From contig NC_037669.1 in the NCBI RefSeq assembly GCF_003255815.1, positions 130,743,307-130,807,306 on the forward strand: DNA of 64,000 nt, given 5' to 3'. Source of the stretch: Theropithecus gelada. Lineage: Eukaryota > Chordata > Mammalia > Primates > Cercopithecidae. How positions within the stretch are numbered: position 1 is the stretch's first letter; every line of letters begins with the position of its first letter. The position numbers were made by a program, and so were the translations under genes. Positions 23,546 through 33,423 of the stretch are shown here, in pieces. The notes below the pieces were generated by a model, which saw only the letters and a list, made by a program, of their open reading frames with translations, was not told the DNA's origin and did not search any database.

Positions 23546-24094
23546 AAGGAGCAGATGCAGGAGAGCTCTCTGCCCTCCCTCTATCTGCCTGAAAGCAAGA
23601 CATAGATTTATAAGAAAAAAGGTATCCTGCCACCCCTTCTTTACCACAGGTAACAAAGGTTAACCACTGAATATGGCTATAGACCCCCATTAGCCTTGAA
23701 ATGATACCAGAGGAAATTTATTTTCACAAGCTTTACTAACCTTTATCTGCCATTCGTTTGCCTTCCCCACAAGTTGCTGCTTGTAGAGACTCCAAGTCCT
23801 TTTCCTTTGTGCTGTCACTTCTCTAAAAATTTACTCCTTTGTTGAAAATAAAATAAAAGCTAGAATTCAAAGCTACCTCTTCTTTGTTAAAAATAAAATA
23901 AAAGCTAGAATTCAAAGCTACTTCTTTGAGAACTACTCATTGGTATCTCCTTTGTACATATGAAATATACACGTTGATAAACTTGTTTTTTTCTTGTTAA
24001 TCTGTCTTTTGTAACAGGGATCTTTTCTGATTACAAACGTATGGGAGTTATTTTCCACCTACATATGCATCCTACAACCCAAGAGTCACATTCC
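23546..24094. other. Intergenic with a 45-bp tandem duplication
   Basis: No repeat family recognised. Copies 23834-23878 and 23879-23923 share AAAATAAAATAAAAGCTAGA and neighbours, differing at a few bases. Confidence 0.75.
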
Positions 24095-24690
24095 TCGATG
24101 TATTCATTTTCTATTCCTGTGTAACAAATTACTCCATGATTTGGTGGCTTAAAAATAAATAATAAAACAATACTTATTATCTCAAAGTTTCTGTGGGTCA
24201 AAAATTCAAACATGACTTTCCTGAATGCCCTGAATCACAGTCTTTTGAAAGACTGCAATCAAGGACCTGGAGCTATAGCCATTTTAAGGATCAGTGTGGT
24301 TGTTGGTAGGCTCAGAAGATTCATTTCCAAGCTCACTCAGATTGTTGCAGCTCTTAGGGCCTCACTGGCTGTTGGCCAGGGACATCAGTTCCTTGCCACA
24401 TGGACCTCTTCCTAAGGGCAGTTTATAACATGGCAGCTCACTTCCTCCAGAGCAAGAGCTCCAAAAAGAGAGAATGAGAAATGGTGAGCAAGACAGAAGT
24501 CACAGTCTCTCTGTAAACCAATTTTAGAAGTGACATCACATTACATTTGACATATTCTCTTTGTTAGAAAAAAATCACCAGACCTAGTGCATATTAAAAG
24601 GAAGGACATTAAACAAAAGCATGAATATCAGGGGGCAGAAATCACTGGGAGCCATTTTAGAGGCTGCCTACCACACTGGATATGTATCCC
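24095..24690 (-). mobile_element. MLT1-type LTR, diverged
   Basis: Left end TGTGTAACAAATTACTCCAT and GTGGCTTAAAAATAAAT is antisense to the MLT1 3' end. ACATGGCAGCTCACTTCCTC and GAAGTGACATCACATTACAT follow. I am unsure of the subfamily and of the right boundary. Confidence 0.6.
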
Positions 24691-24741
24691 AGAAACTCTC
24701 AACAAAGCCTCAAAAGAACAGAAAAGAAAAGATGAGGCTTC

Positions 24742-25040
24742 TTTTTTTCCATTTTTTCTGAGACGGAGTCTCGCTCTGTCACCCAGGCTGGAGTGCAGTG
24801 ACACAATCTCTGCTCACTGAAAGCTCCGCCTCCCAGGTTCACACCATTCTCCTGCCTCAGCCTCCCGAGTAGCTGGGACTCCAGGCGCCCGCCACCACGC
24901 CCGGCTAATTTTTTGTATTTTTAGTAGAGACGGGGTTTCAGTGTGTTAGCCAGGATGGTCACGATCTCTTGACCTCGTGATCCACCTGCTTTGGCCTCCC
25001 AAAGTGCTGGGATTACAGGTATGAGCCACCGCGCCCGGCC
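24742..25040 (-). mobile_element. AluY
   Basis: GAGACGGAGTCTCGCTCTG to CACCGCGCCCGGCC. Has the AluY AAAGCTCCGCCTCCCAGG region. Flanks GATGAGGCTTCT and GATGAGGCTCTT are the target duplication. Confidence 0.96.
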
Positions 25041-25177
25041 GAGATGAGGCTCTTTATCACAGCACTGTGCAAGATAATTGCAGGCAACTTAGATGCCCAA
25101 CAATGGAAAAATGGATACCAAAAGAGTATTTCTTTAAATTTAAACCATAAATAACAGTGTGAAGATTTTATTTCATA

Positions 25178-25236
25178 TAGATAGATAGAGAGATACATAG
25201 ATAGATACATAGATAGATACATAGATAGATAGAGAC
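25178..25236. repeat. GATA/GATACATA microsatellite
   Basis: Interrupted ATAG-type repeats with regular ATACATAG units. On the minus strand the frame reads repeated YLSM, which is a repeat artefact. Confidence 0.93.
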
Positions 25237-26389
25237 AGATTTCAATGTATCTACATAGAAGTATGAGAAGTAGACATCCATGGCATGAGTGACAATGGGA
25301 GAAAAGAATGAGCATAATCAATGCAATTTTATGGATCTAAAGGCCTTAAAAACAAAGCCCCAAAACCAGGAGTAAAAATAATGTATCCCTCCACGGCTAT
25401 GTTCCAGCCCCTGAGTTCTCCTTGCTAGAGATAGCCAGTTACTGACCATAAAAGATAAATGCACATGTATGAAGTCTTTGTACAGGTTATTTACCTGTTG
25501 TTTTCTAGTCCACCTACCCTCCTATAATGTGAACATCTAGGGCTGGGAGGTATCAAACTACATTTCCAGGATCTCTTGCCTCTCTTGTTAGGCACAGAAA
25601 GGAACTGAGAAGGCTGAAAAAAGAGAGAGAAAGGCTCTTGACTCCAACTGTGTGGTAGTTGGTGGCAGATACTCTTGCTGCTATGTGAATGAAGTGAATC
25701 CAGATGACCAGCTAGGGCAGAGGAGCACCCTTTGGCTAAGTGAGACTTCTTCAGCAGATCCAAGCTTGACTCTAACCATGCCTCCAATGCTGCAGCAGCC
25801 AGCCCAGGGGCATCTCCAACTTCTGGTCTCTGGATATCACCCCTTCATCTTCCATGTTACTGCTCCAGTCTCATTTGTCTTTCTTTTTGCACTTCCAGCC
25901 CTTTTAGGTCAGAGCACCTGAAAAATACTGCTTTACTATTAACCTCAGAATAATTGGACCCCACAATTTTAGACAATGAAATTCCTGTTTTACAGATGAG
26001 GAAACTGAGTTAAAAGAAGGTACTTGCCTGAGGGTCACAGTAAGACCTGGGATTTAAACGCAGGGCATCTGGTTCCTGGGCCCATGCACTTAGTCATATT
26101 CGCTATGCTTTCTTTCACAAGCGTATGAGTAGAGCAATACTACACTTCCACATGGTACCATATTAAAAGAAAGAAATGCATGGTAAAGATAGCAAAATAA
26201 TGTCTGTGGGCCTTTCAAGTAAATATTCATTCCTTAGAAAAAGGAAAATGAGGACAAAATAGTTATAAAATAAAGTGACATAACCAGTCTCCCTTCTTGA
26301 TAAATTCATTTATATGCTGGGGTAAAATTAAGTAAGTTTCCATATGTCATACCATAGATCTGCTGCTAAACTTTCCAAAGTTTAGTCAG
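25237..26389. other. Intergenic, mostly unclassified
   Basis: No gene supported. Paired ORFs at 25491-25921 on both strands lack recognisable domains. A MIR lies at 25975-26112. Confidence 0.4.
25975..26112 (-). mobile_element. MIR SINE
   Basis: TGTTTTACAGATGAGGAAAC, TTGCCTGAGGGTCACAG and CTGGGATTTAAACGCAGG: clear antisense MIR. Confidence 0.85.
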
Positions 26390-27128
26390 TGGGGCGTGCC
26401 AGAATACGTGAAGATATTATCAGACCTATTCTAACTGCCCAATGGGTTCACCTCACCCGCCGCCTAGACAGCCAATTTATCGCGACAGGGGAATTGCAGT
26501 GGAGAAGGAGTAATTCACACAGAGCAGCTGGGCAGGAGACCAGAGTTTTATTATTACTCAAATCAGTCTCCCCATATGGGATCAGAGTTTTTAAAGATAA
26601 TTTGGCGGGTAGGGTCTTGGGAAGTGGGGAGTGCTGATTGGCCAGGTTGCAGATGGAATCATAGGGGGTCGAAGTGAGTTTTTCTTGCTGTCTTCTGTTA
26701 CTGGGTGGGATGGCAGAACTGGTTGAGCCAGATTACCAGTCTGGATGGTATCAGCTGATCCATTAAGTACAGGGTCTGAAAAATATCTCAAGCACTGACC
26801 TTAGGTTTTATAGTAGTGACGCTCTCCCCAGGAGCAATTTGGGGAGTTTCAGACTCTCGGAGCCAGAGGTTGCATGACCCCTGAACTGTAATTTCTAATC
26901 CTGTAGCTAATTTGTTAGTCCTGCAAAGGCAGACTGGCCCTCAGGTGAGAAAGGGGTCTTTTTGGGAAACAAAATTTTTATCAGTTTTGTTTCAGAGTCA
27001 AACCATGAACTGAATTCCTTCCCAAGGTTAGTTCGGCCTATGTCCAGGAATGAACAAGGACAGCTTAAAGACTGAAAGCAAGATGGAGTCACTTATGTCT
27101 GATTTCTTTCATTATCATAATTTCCTCA
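26390..27128 (-). mobile_element. ERV1-class LTR (solo)
   Basis: Read on the minus strand it begins TGAGGAAATTATGAT and has a CCAATCAGCACTCCC promoter block, AATAAAACTCTGGTCTCC as poly(A) signal, and a 3' segment GTGAGGTGAACCCATTGG. These are gammaretrovirus-like LTR features. I cannot fix the subfamily, and I see no clear target duplication, so the ends are approximate. Confidence 0.65.
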
Positions 27129-27268
27129 GTTATAATTTTGCAAAGGTGGTTTCACTATCTCTCATGTTAGATTGTCTCTTATCATAAGGTATTTTGAAAT
27201 ACCAAAAGAAGTACTAAGACAAGCCATATCACAACCTTTAAAATTATCCTTTAAAAAAGAATTTCTGG

Positions 27269-27547
27269 CCAGGCGCGGTGGCTCAAGCCTGTAATCCCAG
27301 CACTTTGGGAGGCCGAGACGGGCGGATCACGAGGTCAGGAGATCGAGACCATCCTGGCTAATATGCTGAAACCCCGTCTCTACCAAAAAATACAAAAAAT
27401 TAGCCGGGCGTGGTGCTGGGCACCTGTAGTCCCAACTACTCGGGACGCTGACGCAGGAGAATGGTGTGAACCCCAGAGGCGGAGCTTGCAGTGAGCTGAG
27501 ATCAGGCCACTGCACTCCAGCCTGGGCAACAGAGTGAAACTCTGTCT

Positions 27548-27596
<49 letters not shown>
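27269..27596 (+). mobile_element. Young AluY, Old World monkey type
   Basis: GGCCAGGCGCGGTGGCTCAA, GGCCGAGACGGGCGGATC and GAGATCAGGCCACTGCAC are variants that I recall from macaque AluYR rather than human AluY. The A tail is 48 uninterrupted bases (27549-27596), consistent with youth. Confidence 0.95.
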
Positions 27597-27598
<2 letters not shown>

Positions 27599-28448
27599 AC
27601 AGAACCACGGGGAAAAGTATAGGACATTGATGTTACTATCACTGAAATAGGTTAAAGTCCAAAGCTAGAAACTGTCAGAATATTTTATTTCTCAAGTTGC
27701 TAAGTCTCCATCCAAATTTTATGGGCTTCAGCTAATTCCCACATACCTGACAGCAAGCAAGCATGTTTCTGTGAACATTCACAGTGCTAAACACTCCTAA
27801 TGAAAATAAATTGTTTTTCATTTTCTAAGACAGAAGTCATTCTGGATTGCCAAAATTGAAAATTGCTAGTCCTCTGTTATGTGCCACCTTCCTAACAATA
27901 ACCTCACATAAAAGAGGATCTGCTTTTCTCTTTTCCTTTATCTAATATCATCTTCTTCCCTTTTGCTAACATTAGCAGTAACAACTAAAAAAAAAAAAAA
28001 AAAAAAAAAAAAATGTGTCCCTTCATGGAACTCTTCTAAATTAGATTAGATGGAACTGAATAAACATACACACACTCTTTCTGTCACATTAACTTTTCTC
28101 TAAAGAACACCTCAGAGATCAATGATGGATAGATTGCTCAATAAACTGCCAATATTCACTCAAGTTTCTTTAAATAAATCATATAACAAAGGAAGAATTA
28201 TATCCTTTCCTCTAACATTAGCTTATATTAGGTAGTATATATATTATTCACCTTGTATACATTATGTAAACACAGGATTGTAATACTAGCTAATGTAAGA
28301 GGAAAAATATATAATACATATTTTAAAAGATATACATATTAGCTAATACATAATCCTCTGATATTAGCATTATATAATATGGCGATACTTTTAACTTTTA
28401 ACTTTATTCTGAAATAATTATAGATGCACAGAAAAAAAACTGAATGTA
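27597..28448. other. AT-rich intergenic sequence
   Basis: No gene. Holds an isolated run of 27 A (27987-28013) with no adjacent SINE, and the inverted repeat at 28205-28306. Confidence 0.45.
28205..28306. repeat. Imperfect inverted repeat
   Basis: CTTTCCTCTAACATTAGCT (28205-28223) pairs with AGCTAATGTAAGAGGAAAA (28288-28306) at 17 of 19 positions, with a 64-nt spacer. It may be a degenerate small DNA transposon. Confidence 0.7.
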
Positions 28449-29451
28449 CAATTGATCCTTGAACAGCATGGGGGTTAGGGATGCCTGCCACCCACACCAT
28501 TGAAAATCCATGTATCATCCCCCAAAATTTAACTACTAACAGCCTACTGTGGACTGGAAGTCTTCACAATAACATAGTCAATTAACACGTATTTTGTATG
28601 TTTTATATATATATATATAATATACTGTATTCTTACAATAAAGTAAGCTAGAGAAAAGAAAATGTTATTAAGAAAATCAAGAGGAGGAAATACATTTATG
28701 GTACTGTGTTGTATTTATCAATACTGTAACTTTACATCATCTATTTACAAGGTGAACCATCTGTCTGAAATAGTGGACAGAGCTGCAAACCTCAATCTAC
28801 AGTACATATTAAGCAACTCAACTTTTTCTTGTCATGATTTTTCTCTGCTTCTTGGGAGCACTTCCAGCATTACTAGTGGCATTTCATAGGGGTCACATGG
28901 TGTTATTTAAAGTTTACAGTATTGCACTGAACACAATAAAAAATATGCAGGAACCAAGAGAGATCACTTTTTACTGTGATCTCATGCCGAGATGATTAGG
29001 GTCTCATGGAATTTTAAGTGGATACTTCCAACATGAGCTCACTACAATAGCAGCAGGGAGTGGCTACAAAATTATTACAATAGTACAGTGTTATTCCAGT
29101 TAATTTTATGAAGTTAAGATTGAATAAATCATTTTTACATCTGTTTACATTTCTCGATGGTGAATGGCGCCATGTATAAGAAGAGTTTGTGTGCCTAAGT
29201 TTTGATAAATGTTAACTTTCTATATTTGTGTACACTTTATGGTAGTAAATGACAAAATAGACTAGCATACATTTATGCATTCATGCCATGTCTAACTTTT
29301 TCTTAACTTTTTGATATTTCTAGGCTACATGTTTTGTCTGTTTTTTCAAATTGTTGCAAATCTTCAAAATATTTTCCAATATATTTATTGAAAAAATCCA
29401 CCTACAAGTGAACCCTCACAGTTCAAATGTGTGTTGTTTAAGGGTCAACTG
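28449..29451. mobile_element. Tigger-group DNA transposon, non-autonomous
   Basis: Terminal inverted repeats CAATTGATCCTTGAACAGCA and, on the minus strand, CAGTTGACCCTTAAACAACA (four transitions in 20) with TA on both sides. The interior has GTAAGCTAGAGAAAAGAAAA, a block I recall in Tigger-derived MER elements. No transposase frame remains. Confidence 0.85.
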
Positions 29452-29626
29452 TACTCTTCACCCAGCCTCCCCCAGTGGTAACATCTCACATAACATAGTA
29501 CAGGATCAAAACTAGGAAACTGACACTGCCACAAGTCAATATCTAAAATAAGAGGTGGCCCAGCCTGAAGTAAAACTAAGAACACTTGGAGTTATGTCTT
29601 CTTAGCCTCCCCAATCCCTCCTTGTA

Positions 29627-30003
29627 TATTAGTCGGTTTTCACGCTGCTATAAAGAACTATCTGAGACTGGGTAATTTATGAAGAAAAGAAGTTTAATTG
29701 ACTCACAGTTCCACAGGCTTAACAGGAAGCATGACTGGAAGACCTCAGGAAATTTACAATCATGGCAAAAGGCAAAGGGAAAGCAAGCACCTTCTTTACT
29801 TGGTGGCAGAAGTGGGGTGGGGGAAGTGCCAAACACTTATAAAACCATCAGATCTCATGAGAACTCACTCACTATCACAAGAACAGCATAGGAAAATCAT
29901 TCCCCCATGATCCAATCACCTCCCTCCATGTTCCTTCCCCAACATCAGGAATTACAATTCAACATGAGATTTGGGTGGGGACACAGAGCCAAACCATGTC
30001 ACT
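29627..30003 (-). mobile_element. MST-type ERVL-MaLR LTR
   Basis: ATCTGAGACTGGGTAATTTA, AATCATGGCAAAAGGCAAAG, ATAAAACCATCAGATCTCAT and GAGATTTGGGTGGGGACACA in order give an almost complete antisense MSTA/B LTR. ORFs on both strands here are LTR readings. Confidence 0.9.
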
Positions 30004-30284
30004 CCTCCACCTCAAGCCACCTTCCAGAGTACTATTAAAACCAGTAAAACCTGTAATGTGTAGAAAGAATGTATGGGGATTAACTAACCCACTCAAGACA
30101 ATAGTAGCAGAAAAAGTCAAGCTACTTTAAAAGAATCGATAGGGGTACATCTACTATCATCTGAACTTTAACCTTAGTAGGTGTTTGGGGAAAGAGGGTT
30201 GTCCTACTTCTACAATCAGAATAAGAATTACCCGTCAGAAGTTGCACAGTGAAATGAATTTTAAAGATGTAGAGAGGATCAGTT
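30004..30284. other. Intergenic, nothing recognised
   Basis: No feature recognised. Confidence 0.4.
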
Positions 30285-30500
30285 AGCTATTACCTATAAT
30301 GCTGCATAAGAAACCACCCCCAAAACTCAGTGGCTTAAAATAATAATCATTTATTCTTATACTTACGGGTTTGAGTTGTTTGGGGTAGGTAACACTGCTT
30401 CAAAAGTTCCATCCTGAGTCCAGTTTGGGGAGACAGTGACTACGCAGAGATGTTTTTCCAGTGATGATGGTAGGACAAGAACTCAAGTACAAATAACCAT
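30285..30500 (-). mobile_element. MLT1-type LTR fragment
   Basis: AATGCTGCATAAGAAACCAC and ACTCAGTGGCTTAAAATAAT are antisense to the MLT1 3' end. The rest is diverged. Confidence 0.65.
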
Positions 30501-31186
30501 GTTTGTTCCCTGACAAAGATGAAAATACTCTCAAGAATATTATTTTAATCCATAACTATTTATTTATTCCTGACTATGAGTATCAGTCCATTTCTTATAA
30601 ACAAAGAAAAGAAGACAAACATGACTAGGGAGGGCAAAGAGTAAGGGGTAAATGAAACAACCCCCAAACGAACTTTTGCTCCATCACAAATTTGCCTAGC
30701 GTCAAAGTCCATCTATTATCACAGAAGGCAAAATGCCAAAATTGGAACTCTACCATCAGAACACAGATTTTTTTAAAGACTCTCTTTGAGACAAAGAAAG
30801 CCACATTCCAGACTATTCAGTATCACCATCCCAGGAATCTAGTACCATTCCATGGAGACTTCTACAGCCCTCTTAGTATAGAACATTCTTGAATCTAGAT
30901 GTACACTGATTTATCTTGTCCTTTGTTGAGTAGTCAGCCCATTAGCATTATTCTGGTCCAAATTCATAAACACAGGAAAACTACCAGACATATTTTCTAG
31001 TTCTTGAATATTCCCCAATAGTTTTTCTTCTCTGTATAGGTCATTTGTGGTTGTTCACATTATTTATAAATAACATATGTGACATTATACGCAATAAAGT
31101 TCTCTGGAGAAAGAAAATAATTTACTGTGCATTAAAACTGAACAGTCTGTACTAATACTACAATATCAGACTTCTGTGGTTGACCA
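30501..31186. other. Intergenic, nothing recognised
   Basis: No repeat family or gene recognised. A 66-codon ORF at 30692 has no support. Confidence 0.4.
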
Positions 31187-31190
31187 GCAC

Positions 31191-31710
31191 TGAGAGGTGA
31201 AGCCAGCTAGACTTCCTGGGTCCAGTGGAGACTTGGAGAACTTTTCTTACAAGAGGATTGTAAAATGCACCAATCAGCGCTCTGTAGCTAGGATTGTAAA
31301 ACGCACCAATCAGTGCTCTATAGCCAGCAAGAGGTTTGTAAAATGCACCACTCAATGTTCTGTAAAATGGACCAATCAGCACTCTGTAAAATGGACCAAT
31401 CAGCAAGATTCAAAAAGTAACCAATCGCAAGGGGGACTGAGAAAAGGGCATTCTGATAGGACAGAAACAGGACATGGGAAGGGACAAATAAGGGAATAAA
31501 AGCTGGCCACCTCAGCCAGCAGTGGGAACCCACTCAGCCCCCCTTCCACACGGTGGAAGGTATGTTCTTTTGTTCTTCACAATAAATCTTGCTCACTCTT
31601 TGGGTCTGTGCCATCCTTGAGAGTTGTAACACTCACCACAAAGGTCCACCGCTCCATTCTTGAAGTCAGCGAGACCATGAACCCATCAGAAGGAACCAAC
31701 TCCAGACACA
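31191..31710 (+). mobile_element. ERV1-class solo LTR, HERV9/LTR12-like, intact ends
   Basis: 520 bp from TGAGAGGTGAAGCC to CCAGACACA, flanked by GCAC at 31187-31190 and 31711-31714. The U3 region has five CCAAT boxes (31268-31425), four within ACCAATCAG and one CCAATCGC. A TATA-like GGAATAAAAGCTGG lies at about 31493, and a poly(A) signal AATAAATCTTGC at about 31581. The 3' end GCCAGCGAGACC-like segment fits LTR12/LTR10-type LTRs. No internal viral sequence flanks it. Confidence 0.85.
31268..31505 (+). promoter_or_regulatory. CCAAT-box cluster and TATA-like box of the solo LTR
   Basis: Repeated units of GTAAAATGNACCAATCAGC end in a TATA-like AATAAAAG about 75 bp downstream of the last box. 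Multiple CCAAT boxes in HERV9-type LTRs bind NF-Y (family knowledge). Activity here is untested. Confidence 0.5.
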
Positions 31711-32474
31711 GCACTACTCATATAAAATTTAACAATATATAGGATTAGATGCAGATTTGGCTTCTATAAACAAAGTAAAGTCTTGATCAATATGGACAAC
31801 TCTCTCTACAAGTTCTATTTACCACATCTCCAAAGCCTTAAAAATCTGCTTGACTTCCTGCTTCATCAATGGACTCTCAAAGAGTTATTTAAAGCAAAGC
31901 AATACCCAACCAAAAAGAGCACTCATTTTTCAAAATGTAGCTCAAATCCGATTGTACTACTAACTACATACTTGAGGACCTAGGCATTGTGCTATATTTG
32001 TGCTGCCCTAAGGAAATATATAGCCTAGTTGAAGAGAAAGACATACATACATATAAAAATGGCAATGATAACTCAGGAGGTTTACAAAACCTAACCATGA
32101 AGGACAGATTATAACTGCTACAGAAGTTCATCTAATAGATCACTATAGACTGGGCTTCACCAGAAATGAGCCTAGAAAACATTAAAAGAGAAAACATGCC
32201 AAACATCAAGAACAGTAAGACTGTAAAAGAGACAATCTCATAAACTGCATTACATGGTAGGTACAACCTTTCTGAAAAGGATTCTTCTGTGTACTGAGAT
32301 TCTTATATGCTCTTTGACACAGTAAATTCAATCTTACATATATATTCTGAGAAAATAATGAGAAATGAAACCAATTTTTACAGGAAAAAAGAAAAAGGAA
32401 AAACCTAGCAATGCCCAGCTACAAAAATTGTTAATTCAGTATTGGTATGTCAGAGCATCAATTGTCTAATGTTA
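31711..32474. other. Intergenic, nothing recognised
   Basis: No repeat family or gene recognised. Confidence 0.4.
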
Positions 32475-32665
32475 CAATGCTCTGTATCAACCACAAATCA
32501 TCAGGGGCATACAAGTTTATTGCTCCTGTGTCTGGGGTGAGTTGGGGTTTGCTAGCAGCTCTGCTGATTTTAGCTGTGCTTGCTCACATGTCTGAGGGTT
32601 AGCTGGCTTCAGCTACGGCAACCTGTGTTTGTTCTCCCTCGCTTCCTCCAACAGATTTAACTAAA
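32475..32665 (-). mobile_element. Possible MLT1-type LTR fragment
   Basis: TTGCTCACATGTCTGAGGGT and surrounding bases resemble the internal part of antisense MLT1 LTRs. Weak. Confidence 0.4.
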
Positions 32666-32679
32666 CATGTTCTTACAGC

Positions 32680-33388
32680 AATGGCAGAGGCCCGAGAGGA
32701 AACATGCAATCTCTCTGAGGCTCAGGCTCAGAACTTGCTCCTCATTCTAATCTCCAAAGGTCAGAACAAAAGTAAAAGGGCACTACAAAGTGACATCAGT
32801 AAAAACAATCTAACAATGCACTTTAAAGAACTAGAAAAGCAAGACCAAACCAAACCAAAAATTAGTGGAAGAAAAGAAATAATAAAGATCAGAGCAGAAA
32901 TAAATGAAATTGAAATAAAATACAAAAGATCAACAAAAGGTTGGTTTTTCTGAAAAGATAAACAAAATTTTAACCAGACTAAGAAAAAAAAAAAAAAAAG
33001 ACCCAAATAAATAAAATCAGAGGTGAAAAAGGAGACATTATGACTAATACTGTATAAACTAGAAGGATCATTAGAGACTACAATGAGCAAGTATGTGCCA
33101 ATAAATGGGAAAACCTAGAAGAAATGAATACATTCCTAGACACACAAAACCTAGCAATATTGAACCATGAAGAAATCCAAAATCTGAACAGACAAATAAA
33201 AAAATAACAGGATCAAAGCCAAAAAGTCTCCCAGCAAAAAAAGCCTGGAACCTGATGGCTTCACTGCTGAATTCTAGCAAACATTTAAGGAAGAACTAAT
33301 ACCAATTCCACTCAACTAAAAAATAAAGCAGGAGGGAATACTTCCAAACTGACCCTATGAGGCCATTATTACTCTGATGCCAAACCCA

Positions 33389-33423
<35 letters not shown>

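Noticed and set aside
25177..25321. Repeated YLSM peptide as a possible low-complexity protein
   Set aside because: It is the translation of a GATA-type microsatellite.
27987..28013. Isolated 27-A run as the tail of a processed pseudogene or SINE
   Set aside because: I find no recognisable cDNA or SINE upstream of it and no target duplication.
31158..31533. Repetitive ORFs with LIGPFYR-like repeats on both strands
   Set aside because: They arise from the CCAAT-box tandem units of a solo LTR.
32680..32953. 90-codon ORF starting with MAEAREETC as a possible gene
   Set aside because: The first third is unique sequence reading by chance into L1 ORF2, whose frame then breaks.
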